Shown one piece after another: positions 1 through 8,973 of a stretch of DNA of 64,000 bases (positions within the stretch are counted from its first letter, which is position 1; each line of letters starts with the position of its first letter). A model generated the notes under the pieces. The model saw only the letters and a program-made list of their open reading frames with translations, ran no database searches and was not told the origin of the DNA. The DNA comes from Chrysophaeum taylorii. Taxonomy: Eukaryota > Sar > Pelagophyceae > Pelagomonadales > Pelagomonadaceae. Both the position numbers and the translations under genes were made by a program. Where the stretch lies: positions 52,851 through 116,850 of the forward strand of contig JAQMWT010000495.1 in NCBI GenBank assembly GCA_029834535.1. The letters are read 5' to 3'.

Positions 1-1139
1 AAGGTGACGTTGACCATCGGAGTGGAGGCGTTCGCCAAGATAACGCCCGCGCTCATCGAGGGATTGAGGACGGTTATGTTTTTGAGGAGGATGTTCGAGT
101 ACACACTCAGCGGCGCGTCACACTCGCCCGTCGTCGGCCAGCAAATGCTGCACGGGTGGGCCGCGCAGAGGCGGCGCGAATCGCTCTGCTGCGCGGGGCC
201 GATCCAAATCGGCCACTGCGAAGGCGAGTCGATGACGATATTTTCGTAGGTAACGTCCTCGATGATCCCGTCATCCCCCCGAAACTTCATGTAGATCCCC
301 TTGTAGGTGTGATTCATGTAAATGTTCCGGAACGTTATGTTCCTCACCGTCGAGCCGGCTATCGACCCGATGGTCACCCCGACGCCGCTCGCCTCGAGCC
401 GCTCGAAGACCATGTTCTCCGACCCGTCCTTGACAGCCACCGTATCGTCCTGGCACCAGATAACCGAGTCGTGGATCCACACGTTTGAGCCGCTCACGTC
501 GAAACCGTCCGTGTTGAACGCGGTCAGCTCGATTAAGTTGTGGTCGGTCGCGTCGGGGTCCCGGCGGTTGTTGATCGTGGCGTAGCGAATTTCCAGGCCA
601 TCAACACCCTCCGCCGTAAACGTCCAATATGGAGATTGATGGAGAAGGATCCGCTCGAAGAGGACGTCGACCGCGTTCTCGAGTTTCAGCAACCTCGGCC
701 GATTCTCCTCGCGGACCAAATACCCGATCCCCGGAACCCCCCACCAAAACTTTCCTTGCCCGTCGATCACGCCTCCGGTCCCGCTCGACGTGAACGTCAC
801 GTTCCGGACGTTAGAGAATTTGAGGCACTCGAGAACCGACCCGTCCGAGGTTCGAGGCCACTCGAGTTGCATGTACGAGCAAAATTTGAGCGTCCCGTCG
901 ACGCGAATGATGACGTCACTCAGATTCGACGCCAAGGCAGGCAACACGAAAAACGTCTTGTTGGGAATGACGAGCGTGTCGCCGGGCTCGAGCGCGGCCA
1001 AAGTCGTGTTCAAGACGCCGCCGTTGCTCCAGCACGCCGACCGCGACGCCGACTCGGCCACGCCGCCAGCGGCCTCCAAGTCCACCACGACGGCCGAGGC
1101 ACGCCCGACGAGCCACAACAACACCAACGCCTTGTCCAT
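1..1139 (-). CDS. GH28 polygalacturonase-like secreted glycoside hydrolase (3' end outside window)
   Basis: Open from an ATG at 1139 through 379 codons to the window edge, so the C-terminus is missing. Residues 1-16 form a signal peptide (MDKALVLLWLVGRASA). The rest reads as a right-handed parallel beta-helix of the GH28 (pectinase) family. NTDGFD at 209-214 supplies the first catalytic Asp (D211), and CQDD supplies the Asp pair D231/D232. The family motif G-H-G...IGS is present as SGVGVTIGS, with Val253 where polygalacturonases have His. The R-I-K motif reads Y-M-K (K285). Family knowledge: GH28 enzymes hydrolyse galacturonan backbones by inversion. The loss of the His and Arg suggests a substrate other than plain homogalacturonan, or altered activity. 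No intron is seen. GH28 assignment is firm; exact substrate unknown. Confidence 0.9.
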   Translation of the reverse strand, partial: MDKALVLLWLVGRASAVVVDLEAAGGVAESASRSACWSNGGVLNTTLAALEPGDTLVIPNKTFFVLPALASNLSDVIIRVDGTLKFCSYMQLEWPRTSDGSVLECLKFSNVRNVTFTSSGTGGVIDGQGKFWWGVPGIGYLVREENRPRLLKLENAVDVLFERILLHQSPYWTFTAEGVDGLEIRYATINNRRDPDATDHNLIELTAFNTDGFDVSGSNVWIHDSVIWCQDDTVAVKDGSENMVFERLEASGVGVTIGSIAGSTVRNITFRNIYMNHTYKGIYMKFRGDDGIIEDVTYENIVIDSPSQWPIWIGPAQQSDSRRLCAAHPCSICWPTTGECDAPLSVYSNILLKNITVLNPSMSAGVILANASTPMVNVT

Positions 1140-1653
1140 CCCCAGCTCCAATTCAATCAATCAATCAATCAATCAAGCGGGAGAATTATAAAACGCCGAC
1201 GAGAGTTTTAATTAATTACTAGCTGCTGCTGCTGCTGCTCCTGTGGACGTCGACGTTGAGCTTTTTCGATCATCGAGGGCTAGGAGGGTTTTTAATGGTC
1301 GACTGACTGACTGACTGACTGACTGACTGCTAAAAGAGGGTGGGTGCATTTGGGGGCTTGAGGGTTTAGGTGCGATGTGTGTGTGTGGGGGGGGGGGGGG
1401 CACTTCCTGCTTCTAAGAAGATACAATAGGCAGCAGCTCCTGTGTTCAGCACACCCCGCGCACGAAGAACGAAGGCTAGCTTGTGATGATTCAGGCGGCT
1501 CCCCTTCTACCGCCGCAAGGAAGACCCGCTTTTTTACCCGATCCGACGCGCCTCAGATGCTAGATGCTGGCCTACTGAATGGCTGTACTACTTGTATTTA
1601 ATTGAGGAGGGATGGTCCGCCGCCGCCCACTTGTGTCAGGGATGCACGTAACA
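1140..1653. other. Intergenic stretch with simple repeats
   Basis: Holds a (CAAT)n run at about 1152-1176, a (GACT)n run at 1301-1329, a short CTG run near 1222 and a G-homopolymer near 1387. No convincing gene is seen on either strand. Confidence 0.7.
1186..1193 (-). promoter_or_regulatory. TATA-box-like element upstream of the GH28 gene
   Basis: On the minus strand the sequence TTTTATAA lies about 47 nt upstream of the GH28 start codon, followed by a (TTGA)n run that would lie in the 5' UTR. Position and composition fit a TATA box; no experimental support. Confidence 0.4.
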
Positions 1654-2175
1654 TCACGACTTCTTGGACTTGTCGAAGACGAGCTCGTAGTCCTCCAGTT
1701 GGGACCTGAGTGCCGCGTTCTCCCGGAGGATACGCTCGTACTCCTCCGACTGGGTCTGGGCCTGTTTCTTGAGGGCGTCAAGGTCGGCATCGTGGCGTCT
1801 CTGCGCTTCCTCCGATGACTTGAGAGCAGTTTCGAGACCCTTCGCATACGCGGCGGCAGCCTTCTGGTACTGCCTTCGCGAGTAGTGCGCCTTGCCCATG
1901 CGCGCGTACGGCTTGGCCCATGTCGGAGAGAGTCGGTTAGCCTCCTCCGCATCGCGCAGGGACTCGTCCCACCGCTGGAGCGCCGCGAAGGCGGCTGACC
2001 GGTTCGACAGCAACGTCGCGCGTTTCTCGCGCTGCGTTGACCCAACGAGCTGCTCGAGGCCCTCGGAATACAGCGCGATCGCCTTCTCGGGCTCCTTGCT
2101 CTTGAACGCCTCGTTCCCCTCCTCGCGGACGTCGCGTGGCGTCCACCCGATCCAGCTCGACACGAGCCCCGCCAT
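1654..2175 (-). CDS. Three-TPR co-chaperone-like protein with C-terminal coiled coil
   Basis: 173 aa from the first ATG (2175). Residues about 16-119 form three tetratricopeptide repeats in the layout of Sti1/TOMM34-type TPR1 domains: REEGNEAFK begins repeat 1, LLSNRSAAFAAL repeat 2, AYARMGKAHY-like residues repeat 3. Such clamps bind the C-terminal EEVD tails of Hsp70/Hsp90 in many families. Residues about 122-167 are a charged coiled coil (EEYERILRENAALRSQLE), so the protein probably dimerises. No signal peptide or membrane segment is visible, suggesting a soluble cytosolic adaptor. The coding frame continues nine codons upstream to a GTG, but the ATG is the natural start. The specific partner is not deducible. 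Confidence 0.85.
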   Translation of the reverse strand: MAGLVSSWIGWTPRDVREEGNEAFKSKEPEKAIALYSEGLEQLVGSTQREKRATLLSNRSAAFAALQRWDESLRDAEEANRLSPTWAKPYARMGKAHYSRRQYQKAAAAYAKGLETALKSSEEAQRRHDADLDALKKQAQTQSEEYERILRENAALRSQLEDYELVFDKSKKS

Positions 2176-2373
2176 GCGGCGACGATGCGAATGGATTGTC
2201 ACGCTCCCATCGCGTTTCTATGAGCTCGAGAGATCCGAGCCCTTTTTTTCTCTTGTTGGACTGGACTGATCATCAGAAAGTGGAGGAGAGGCTCCAGAAA
2301 TAATAATTTTAGGGAGTCTCTCTCGCCAGCCAGAGCGTGGTTGAATTCAACCAAAGCAGGGCCAACCGAGGAT

Positions 2374-3357
2374 CTAGGCGCCGGCCTTGGCGAGGAGGTT
2401 GAAGAAAAAGTGGCATTCGAGTTGGCCATCCTCGGACATGTCGGTGCAATGGACGGCGTTTTCGACGAGGGTATCGCCGAAGGTGGCCCGAAGCGAGGTA
2501 GGTCGGAGTGCCTTCGCGAGCTCGACGTCGAGAGGGCCGCAGAAGTCTCGGAAAGGCGCCGGGTCCGCTTGGAGCATGAGCGCGAGGCAGGGTCCTTGGG
2601 TACAATGGGCTACGATGTCCTCGTATTCGCGCCAAACGCCCTTGTAGGCGGTGAAGAAGGCGTGGGCCGAGGTCGCGTCGAGGAAGAAGAGATGCAAGGC
2701 GGCGACCTCAAAACCGGCTCGGGCGATCGCGAGGAGGAGGTCGCCCCCGCGCTTCGCCTTGAGGACGTGGGGCTTGACGAGACAGAGGGTGAGCGGGTCG
2801 CAGCAGTGCGCGAGGGTGTGGAGGTCGAGGGTCGGGTCTAGGGGCACAGAAACGATGTCGCGGAGCGCGTCGTCGAGCTTCGCCCCGGCGGCCGTCGTCG
2901 CGTCGTACACGCAAATCGAGACCACGAGGTTTCCGGGGACCTCCTTGAGACGCTCGTGGGCATCCGCTGGAAGATCGACGAGGCGGACGGTCGCGAGGGA
3001 CCGGATCGCGGTCACGGCTCGTTCCAAGCGGCGCACCATTTCCCCCAAAGCCTGAGAGTCTAGCCTGACGGCCGCGGCCGCTGTCGATGTCCTCTCGACG
3101 TATTTCGTCGTCCCCGGGTCCGCCGGCCCCAAGATCTCGAACGCCCTCCCAAACACGTTGACCACCGAACCCTCGTACAAGGCGTCGCGCGTTATGTGGG
3201 GACAATATACGCGTTTCAGGAACATGCGGTGCCTCGAGTCCACGAGTTCCAGCGTTCCGTCGGAAAACGAGTTCAGCCGGAACTGGCGAACCACCCCAGA
3301 GGCGTCGAGGTGCTCGACCGAGTACGCCAAGACTTGGGGAGGCGCGGCGTCCTTCAT
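2374..3357 (-). CDS. NME7: NME7-like protein: DM10 domain plus nucleoside diphosphate kinase domain
   Basis: 327 aa, ATG start at 3357, no intron seen. Residues about 10-85 are a DM10 domain (RQFRLNSFSDGTLEL, FLKR, VNVFGRAFEI), a microtubule-doublet-binding module. Residues about 188-322 match the second NDPK domain of NME7: CLVKPH, FCGP, LRPTSLRATFG and the active-site segment NAVHCTD with His303. NME7 normally has two NDPK domains (human protein 376 aa). Here residues about 95-187, where NDPK-A should sit, lack the KPD and NAxH motifs and are shorter, so domain A looks degenerate or replaced. Known role of the family: ciliary doublet lumen protein and gamma-tubulin ring regulator, which implies a flagellate stage. 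It lies 17 nt downstream of the FAM151 stop on the same strand. Confidence 0.88.
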   Translation of the reverse strand: MKDAAPPQVLAYSVEHLDASGVVRQFRLNSFSDGTLELVDSRHRMFLKRVYCPHITRDALYEGSVVNVFGRAFEILGPADPGTTKYVERTSTAAAAVRLDSQALGEMVRRLERAVTAIRSLATVRLVDLPADAHERLKEVPGNLVVSICVYDATTAAGAKLDDALRDIVSVPLDPTLDLHTLAHCCDPLTLCLVKPHVLKAKRGGDLLLAIARAGFEVAALHLFFLDATSAHAFFTAYKGVWREYEDIVAHCTQGPCLALMLQADPAPFRDFCGPLDVELAKALRPTSLRATFGDTLVENAVHCTDMSEDGQLECHFFFNLLAKAGA

Positions 3358-3374
3358 GGTTTTTTTTAACGCCG

Positions 3375-3497
3375 TTAGTTCCGTTGGACACGAAAGCGCT
3401 TCGCGAGGCGGTATGCCGCAAAGGCGAGATTCGCCGCGATCGCCGCCGGGGCCGACTCGGCGACCTTAACCTATGATGATCAGCGAGTCGAGGTTTT

Positions 3498-3529
<32 letters not shown>

Positions 3530-4253
3530 TCCCGCGAGCACCACTCACATCAAAGCCGAGTCGATTATTTTGCTGTCGTCGCGGGTTCCAGGCGTCGACT
3601 AATGCCTGGCTCACGGCGGGCTCGCCCGTGCCGGTCCACAGCAAGACCTCGCAGGGCGTCTCGTCGAGGATCCTCGAGATTTCCTGTTCCTCCCCCAACA
3701 GGGAGAGCCGCAAGTTTGCCGTCACGACGACTCGCTGGGGCTCGAGGAGTTCGTGTCGTTCGAGAAGTTCGAGCAGGCGATCGACGTGGTGCGCCTCGTA
3801 GCCCCCCCCCCTGCCAAGGTCGACGCGCCATCCGAGCGAAAGCACCCCCGTCGGGAGTATCTTGGTGCAGGTGCGCACGAAGTCGTCCCCATCGAAGAGC
3901 GAAACGTCAACCCCCGGTCCCGGCAGGACGTCCGCGTTGAGCCAGACGCACTGGCCGCGCGCCGCGAGATGCGATTTTTGCGACTTGACGAGCTCCAGAC
4001 ACGGCACGACTGCCGCGGGATCCTTGAAGTCGAGCTTCAAATGCTTCACGGCTTGCGCGGACACGCAACGCTCCAGAAACTCGGCAAAACTCAGGTCCGA
4101 AGCCGTCGCTGGTGGGTGCGCCATCACGGGTTCCGAGGCCATTATGATGTCGCTCTCGATGGCCGACACGCTCGAATCTTCGAGCGCGCGACACAGCTCG
4201 CCCACCGAACAGCACGAATGCACCCACGTCTGCGACGCCGACGACACAAACAT
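3375..4253 (-). CDS. FAM151: FAM151/menorin-like protein (PLC-like TIM-barrel family), two exons
   Basis: Exon 1 is 4253-3549, exon 2 is 3470-3375. The 78-nt intron (3548-3471) starts GTGAGT, ends CATAG and contains a CTTT/AAAG microsatellite. Reading straight through would replace the true C-terminus with a Lys/Glu/Arg tail. The spliced product is 266 aa. The family pattern is clear: AIESDI near the start, EPVMAHPPA, KLDFKD, then short beta-strand segments. FAM151/menorin proteins (DUF2181) resemble glycerophosphodiester phosphodiesterase barrels with acidic metal ligands; their biochemical function is poorly defined. The single exon-2 sequence VKVAESAPAAIAAN completes the last strand in frame. 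No signal peptide is seen, resembling FAM151B rather than FAM151A. Confidence 0.88.
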
Positions 4254-4517
4254 CCCGCCCGCCAAGAATAATTAATTCCGCCGACCAAGATTCCCACCCA
4301 CGATATTAGGCCCGTTGTATAGCAGGGTACTTAACTTCTAATAAAGTGCACACCTGCAAAAAATACATTACACGTGCTTATACTTGAATCTTTATAATGT
4401 GGGGTTTTTCTAGTTCTGGGGCTCCCTCCCTCCGTCCCCTCCTCGGCGCGGGGCCCTCGACGAATGAACCAACCGGGTAGTGTTCAGACTTCGCCGTCTG
4501 ACGTCAGCAGAAACTAG
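4254..4517. other. Divergent intergenic region between FAM151 and NSF-like genes
   Basis: 264 nt, noticeably richer in A+T than the flanking genes, between two oppositely transcribed start codons. It presumably carries both promoters; no clear TATA or other motif can be fixed. Confidence 0.5.
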
Positions 4518-7025
4518 ATGAGGGTAAAAAGTGTGTTGTTGTTCATCGTCGTCGGCTCGGGGGATGCATTTGTGTGCAGAGGTTGGGTCGGCATGGCCGC
4601 CGTGGAGCCCGAGTCGTGGAAAGATAAAGCCAAGAAGACGGGATCGCGGGTCGCTTCTCGGCGAAAGGTGCTGTATGCCGACCACCAGTTGCGAAAGGAG
4701 ATGGCAGCGCGCGGCGAGGTGTACAAGGGGGACGGCGTGCTGCTGGACAACAAGGGCGAGGAGGAGGATACGGTGATCAGAAAGATCGCAGCCGCGAGCG
4801 AGGCTGCGGCCTTGCTTTCGACGGGCGAGGGCCAGGAATCGTCCGGCACGGGAAGATACTCTTGGGGGACTTGGGTCGACGAGGACAAGCTGCGGGCTGT
4901 CGTCGAGGCGGTCGACGCGGCGCGGCTGCGCGCGGGGGACGCGTTCTGGGACGAGCTGTTTTTTGATGAGGCTGATTCGTCGTCGTCGTCGTCGTCGTCG
5001 TATAAGGCGGTGAAGCTGACGGAAGGGAAGGGCTACGACGCGACGCTGCGGGCGTTCCGGGGCGCTCATAGGCAAGTGTTCCAGTTTCCGGCGGGGAGCC
5101 ACGTGGTGCTCAAGCCGTTGTACGGGTCGGTCGTTTTCCAGAAGCTCCGGCGCGGGCGCGACGAGGCTTTGACGGCGCTCGGGCGGGCGCGAGAGCTGAA
5201 CGGCGCGGGGCGGACGAGCGACGAGGCGGGCGACGCGTTCCGGGTGTTGGGGGGGCCGCCGCACTCGCTGGCGGGCCAGTCCCGGGCCGCCGTGCTGGAG
5301 GTGGTCCTGAGACCGCCGACCGGCGACGACGGCGAAATCTCTGACGCCGAGGAGAAATGCTCGCGATACGCGCGACTCGTCGAGGAAGGGCTCTGCCGAG
5401 TCGGAGACGACTCCTCCGACGACGCCTCCGACGACGTGCGGCGGAATCTCGCGGCCGCCACCGCGAAGAGCCTCAAGGGGAACGTCGGCGGGCTCGAGGC
5501 GCAGCTGGAGGCGATCGTGCGACGCGTTCTTGCATCTCGCGCCGACCCCGAGGCGGCGCGACGCCTGGGCGTGAGCCACGTGCGCGGCGTCCTGCTCTCC
5601 GGACCGCCCGGGTGCGGCAAGACGCTGCTCGCGCGGCACCTCGCCAAGGAGCTGGGGGCGCGCGAGCCGCGCATCGTGAACGGCCCCGAGATCCTCGACA
5701 AGTTCGTCGGCGAAGCCGAGCGAAAGGTGCGCGAGCTCTTCGCGCCGGCGGAGGCGGAATTCGAACGCGTCGGCGATCGGTCGGCGCTCCACGTGATTAT
5801 TTTGGACGAGATGGACGCCATCGCGCGGCACCGCGGGTCCTTGGCGGGGGACACGACGGGCGTGCGCGATGGCGTCGTCAACATGCTCCTCGCGAAGATG
5901 GACGGCGTCCAGGAGCTCCCGAACGTCCTGGTCGTCGGCCTCACCAACCGGCCCGAGCTTATCGACGACGCCCTCAAGAGACCGGGGAGGCTCGAGGTGC
6001 ACGTGACTATCGATCGTCCCGACCGCGCGGGACGCCGCGACATCCTGCGCATCCACACGCGCGCGATGCGCGAGAACGGCGCGCTGGCCCCCGAGGCCGC
6101 CGCCGCGATCGACGGGCTCGCGGACGACGACCTGCCCGCGCGCGCCAGAGATTTTAGCGGCGCCGAGCTCGCGGGCCTCGTGCGCTCGGCCGCCAGCTTC
6201 GCGCTCGGCCGCGCCGCGGACGCGGGGGGCCCCGCCACCCTCGCGATCGGGGACTTCGACCACGCCCTCGACGAGCTCGCGAGTCGCGCGAACTCCGACG
6301 CCGAAATTTTCGCTCGATCGGCGGGAGGCCTCCGAGGCGCCTGGGCGGCCAACGTCCGCGGGGAGCTCGAGGCCTTCACCACCACCGCCGACCTCGTTTC
6401 GCTTCTCGTCGTTCCGGAGACCCCCGGCGCGGGCGCGACCACCCTCGTCGCCGCCGCCGCGGTCGACGCGAAAATCTCTATTTCGGACCTCTTCGTCGAC
6501 TTCGTCGACGCGGCCGACCGACGCCTCGTCGACGGCGGTTTCGACCGCGTCTTCGCGGAGGGTCGCGACAACCTTCTCGTCGTCCTCGACGACGTCGATT
6601 TGGCCGGAGACGCGGTCGCCCTTCGAGCTCTCTGCAGACGCCCTCGTCCTCGCAGAAGCCTAAAAATTCTCGCGACCGCCTCGACCCCCGACCCCCCGCG
6701 CGACGTGCTCGCGGCCTTCGACTCGGTCCTCTTCGTCCCCGGCGTCCGCGACCCTCGCGATGTCTCCGACCTCCTGCGACCCGTCTTTCCAAACAAACTC
6801 GTCGCCGACCACCTCGCCGCCGAGTTGGCCGCGTCTCTCGCCCGTCCGCCCGTCGGCTGCAAACGGATCCTCGCCGCCGCGCAACGCGCCAAGGCAAGAC
6901 ACCTATTGTTTCGGAACAAGGACGAACAAGAAGAAGAAGAAGACATTGATTTTCTCGCTCAAACCTTTGTGGAATATCTCCGAAGGGACGTCCTGCTCTT
7001 CGCACCTCACAAGATACCTCAGTAA
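4518..7025 (+). CDS. NSF-like AAA ATPase with putative plastid-type presequence and a degenerate D2 domain
   Basis: 835 aa. D1 closely follows NSF: Walker A GPPGCGKT at 362-369, VNGPEIL, Walker B LDE at 429-431, GLTNRPELIDDAL and RPGRLE. NSF unfolds SNARE complexes after membrane fusion. D2 is recognisable but the Walker A lysine is gone (PGAGATTL at 636-643) and the Walker B-like stretch reads VVLDDVD, so D2 probably cannot hydrolyse ATP; in NSF, D2 holds the hexamer together. The N-terminal 300 residues show little NSF-N similarity and include a poly-Ser run. Residues 1-18 look like a signal peptide (VLLFIVVGSGDAF followed by VCRG) with an A-F junction like the ASAFAP motif of secondary-plastid preproteins. 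If Met26 is the true start, the protein is cytosolic. The minus strand is also open here but is a shadow. Confidence 0.88.
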   Translation: MRVKSVLLFIVVGSGDAFVCRGWVGMAAVEPESWKDKAKKTGSRVASRRKVLYADHQLRKEMAARGEVYKGDGVLLDNKGEEEDTVIRKIAAASEAAALLSTGEGQESSGTGRYSWGTWVDEDKLRAVVEAVDAARLRAGDAFWDELFFDEADSSSSSSSSYKAVKLTEGKGYDATLRAFRGAHRQVFQFPAGSHVVLKPLYGSVVFQKLRRGRDEALTALGRARELNGAGRTSDEAGDAFRVLGGPPHSLAGQSRAAVLEVVLRPPTGDDGEISDAEEKCSRYARLVEEGLCRVGDDSSDDASDDVRRNLAAATAKSLKGNVGGLEAQLEAIVRRVLASRADPEAARRLGVSHVRGVLLSGPPGCGKTLLARHLAKELGAREPRIVNGPEILDKFVGEAERKVRELFAPAEAEFERVGDRSALHVIILDEMDAIARHRGSLAGDTTGVRDGVVNMLLAKMDGVQELPNVLVVGLTNRPELIDDALKRPGRLEVHVTIDRPDRAGRRDILRIHTRAMRENGALAPEAAAAIDGLADDDLPARARDFSGAELAGLVRSAASFALGRAADAGGPATLAIGDFDHALDELASRANSDAEIFARSAGGLRGAWAANVRGELEAFTTTADLVSLLVVPETPGAGATTLVAAAAVDAKISISDLFVDFVDAADRRLVDGGFDRVFAEGRDNLLVVLDDVDLAGDAVALRALCRRPRPRRSLKILATASTPDPPRDVLAAFDSVLFVPGVRDPRDVSDLLRPVFPNKLVADHLAAELAASLARPPVGCKRILAAAQRAKARHLLFRNKDEQEEEEDIDFLAQTFVEYLRRDVLLFAPHKIPQ

Positions 7026-7636
7026 AAAAAAAAATCGCGCTCGCCTCACGCCACGCCGTCGTGCACATCTATCTCTCTAGGACGTCGCGCGCCGCGATAA
7101 TGTTGTATTTTCGAGAGCGCGCGCGCGCGCGAAGATGTTGCGCGATGCGCAGAGTGAGGTCGCTCTGAGGTGATAGGGCTGCTCTTCAACTCGTCCACGA
7201 CTAAAGTCGCTTTGCAGACAGAAGACATCCGAGTCGCTTATTAGTCGCGACATTGTGGCGGCGGCGGCGAGCGTGGAAACACCGTCATACATTCTGGCTC
7301 TCTGAGCCTGGGAGTTGCAAACCGCAAAACAGTAATAATAATAATAATAATAATTGGGTTGTTGTTGTTGTCGTTGTTGTTGTTCAAGCTGTTCGGAAAG
7401 AAAGTAATGGGCCAGCGGCTGCCGCGCTCGAAGAGAACCAAAATACAGGCGCCAAAAAGTCGGGTGAGGGCGGCGCTGCTGTTGCCATCTTCTACGAGCC
7501 TGTTGTTGTTGTTGTCATAATAATAATAATAATAATAAGCCTCTCTACAATATCGCTGCGCGGGTCACTCACTCACTCACTCACTCACTCTTGGTCTCGA
7601 GGCGCTTGCGCGCTCAGAAGGTCCACAACCCCCGAC
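7026..7636. other. Intergenic low-complexity region upstream of the AIF-like gene
   Basis: Contains (TAA)n near 7331-7353, (GTT)n near 7357-7382, a second GTT/ATA pair at 7500-7540 and (CACT)n near 7567-7590. A short repeat motif shared with three other places in the window lies at about 7286-7345. The forward frame stays open through this region and would encode Asn, Val and Ile runs, but this is a by-product of the microsatellites. Confidence 0.7.
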
Positions 7637-8944
7637 ATGTGGAGGGCAAGTGTTGGGTTGCGCGCTTTGCGATGCGTGGCTCCCGTCGCGTTTTGCGACG
7701 AGGAGTCAAAAAAGTATCCGTTGGTGATCATCGGGGCGGGTCCCGCGGGGCGCGCCGCCCTCGAGGCGAGCGAGGGGCGCGTCCTGGTGATCGACAGCGA
7801 CGAGCGCGCCCTCTTGAGCGTGCGCGGCGCCGAGACGTTGCATCGGCGCGTGACGAGCATCGACGCTGGGCGGCGGCAAGTCGCGGGCGTTCGGTTCGAA
7901 AAGTGCATCATCGCCACCGGAGCACCGCCACCCCCGAAGTTTGGAGGGGCGTCGCTCGGTGGGTACGGTCGTCTCGGAGACGAGACGACGTTCGCGTCGT
8001 GTTCCGGAAAAAAAGTGGTCGTCCTGGGAGGCTCGTGGCCTGCCGTGTCGCTCGCGGCGAAGTGTCCCGGGTCTGTCTTGGTGACGCCCGAGGCGTGTCC
8101 GATGGCCTCGTGCGTCCCGCGATGGCACGCCAAGTCGCTCGCGAAGAGACTTCAGAATCGAGGCGTCGAGGTGCTGACGTACTCGCAAGTCCGGTACGTC
8201 GGAAGCGAGTCGGTGTACGTGGGCCGCCTCGACGATCCCTTGATTCTTCGGGAAATTCCGGGCCTGGCGGTCCGGACGCAGGAACCGAGAGTTCCGGTAC
8301 GGCTGCGGGGTATCTCTAAGCTCGACGACGTCTTTTTCGTAACGGACGATCTCCTCGCGCACGGCGGGATATCGGTGGCCGGCGACGCGGCGGCCTCGAC
8401 GCCGCGACTCGCGGCGGGAGTTTGGGCGCACGCAGGGTACGAGCATGCCAGCGTCACGGGCCGCGCGGCCGCCAGGGGGGAAGCCCCCCCCGAAAACGAA
8501 GAGTTAGCCTACGTCATCGACAACGCGCTCCTCAAGGCAGCCTTCGTGGGCCGATGCGACACCAACCTCGAGCACCACACTTACCTTGGAGGAGGAGGAG
8601 GAGGAGGAGGAGGAGGAAAGACGGCAGTTACGTTTTTTCTCGAGAGACGGCCGGCCAAAAATGACGACGACGACGACGACGGAAGAACCGTGGTCGGGGT
8701 GTTGCTCTGGGGCGATATCGCGGGCGTCCGCGAGGCCAAGCGCGTCGTCGGGAGGACTCTCGTCGACCTCCAAGAAACTGCCGCCGATTTCGTTCCGGGG
8801 CCATTCAGGCACCGCGCCTCCTACGCGAAACCTCACCGCTACCCCAAACCCCCTCTCTTCGCCACGAAACCCCAGGACACCCGCGCCAACAAACTCCAGC
8901 GAGCTTACGAGGCCGGCATCAAGCACGGCCCCCCGACAAAATAA
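7637..8944 (+). CDS. AIF-like FAD/NAD(P)H oxidoreductase, probably mitochondrial
   Basis: 435 aa from the ATG at 7637, chosen because it begins a basic amphipathic presequence (MWRASVGLRALRCVAP) directly before the flavoprotein domain. LVIIGAGPAG is the first Rossmann GxGxxG for FAD, VVVLGGSWPAV the NAD-binding Rossmann, and GISVAGDAAA the FAD-ribityl-binding motif near the C-terminus. The order and the segment RNGVEV-like LQNRGVEVLTYSQV fit the apoptosis-inducing-factor family, which uses NADH and supports respiratory complex biogenesis. Two low-complexity inserts, poly-Gly (about 319-330) and poly-Asp, come from trinucleotide repeats. The C-terminal domain is short. The gene converges on the ankyrin gene with 29 nt between stop codons. 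Confidence 0.85.
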   Translation: MWRASVGLRALRCVAPVAFCDEESKKYPLVIIGAGPAGRAALEASEGRVLVIDSDERALLSVRGAETLHRRVTSIDAGRRQVAGVRFEKCIIATGAPPPPKFGGASLGGYGRLGDETTFASCSGKKVVVLGGSWPAVSLAAKCPGSVLVTPEACPMASCVPRWHAKSLAKRLQNRGVEVLTYSQVRYVGSESVYVGRLDDPLILREIPGLAVRTQEPRVPVRLRGISKLDDVFFVTDDLLAHGGISVAGDAAASTPRLAAGVWAHAGYEHASVTGRAAARGEAPPENEELAYVIDNALLKAAFVGRCDTNLEHHTYLGGGGGGGGGGKTAVTFFLERRPAKNDDDDDDGRTVVGVLLWGDIAGVREAKRVVGRTLVDLQETAADFVPGPFRHRASYAKPHRYPKPPLFATKPQDTRANKLQRAYEAGIKHGPPTK

Positions 8945-8973
8945 TATTAATAATAATGATGATAAACCACTTA

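Noticed and set aside
4410-6946. Long minus-strand open frames (over 600 codons each) opposite the NSF-like gene
   Set aside because: They are antisense shadows of a GC-rich coding sequence; they encode Arg/Ser-rich low-complexity protein without any domain, while the plus strand has full AAA motifs.
7253-7636. N-terminal extension of 128 codons on the AIF-like protein
   Set aside because: It is encoded by microsatellites (Asn, Val and Ile runs), and the ATG at 7637 starts a proper mitochondrial presequence.
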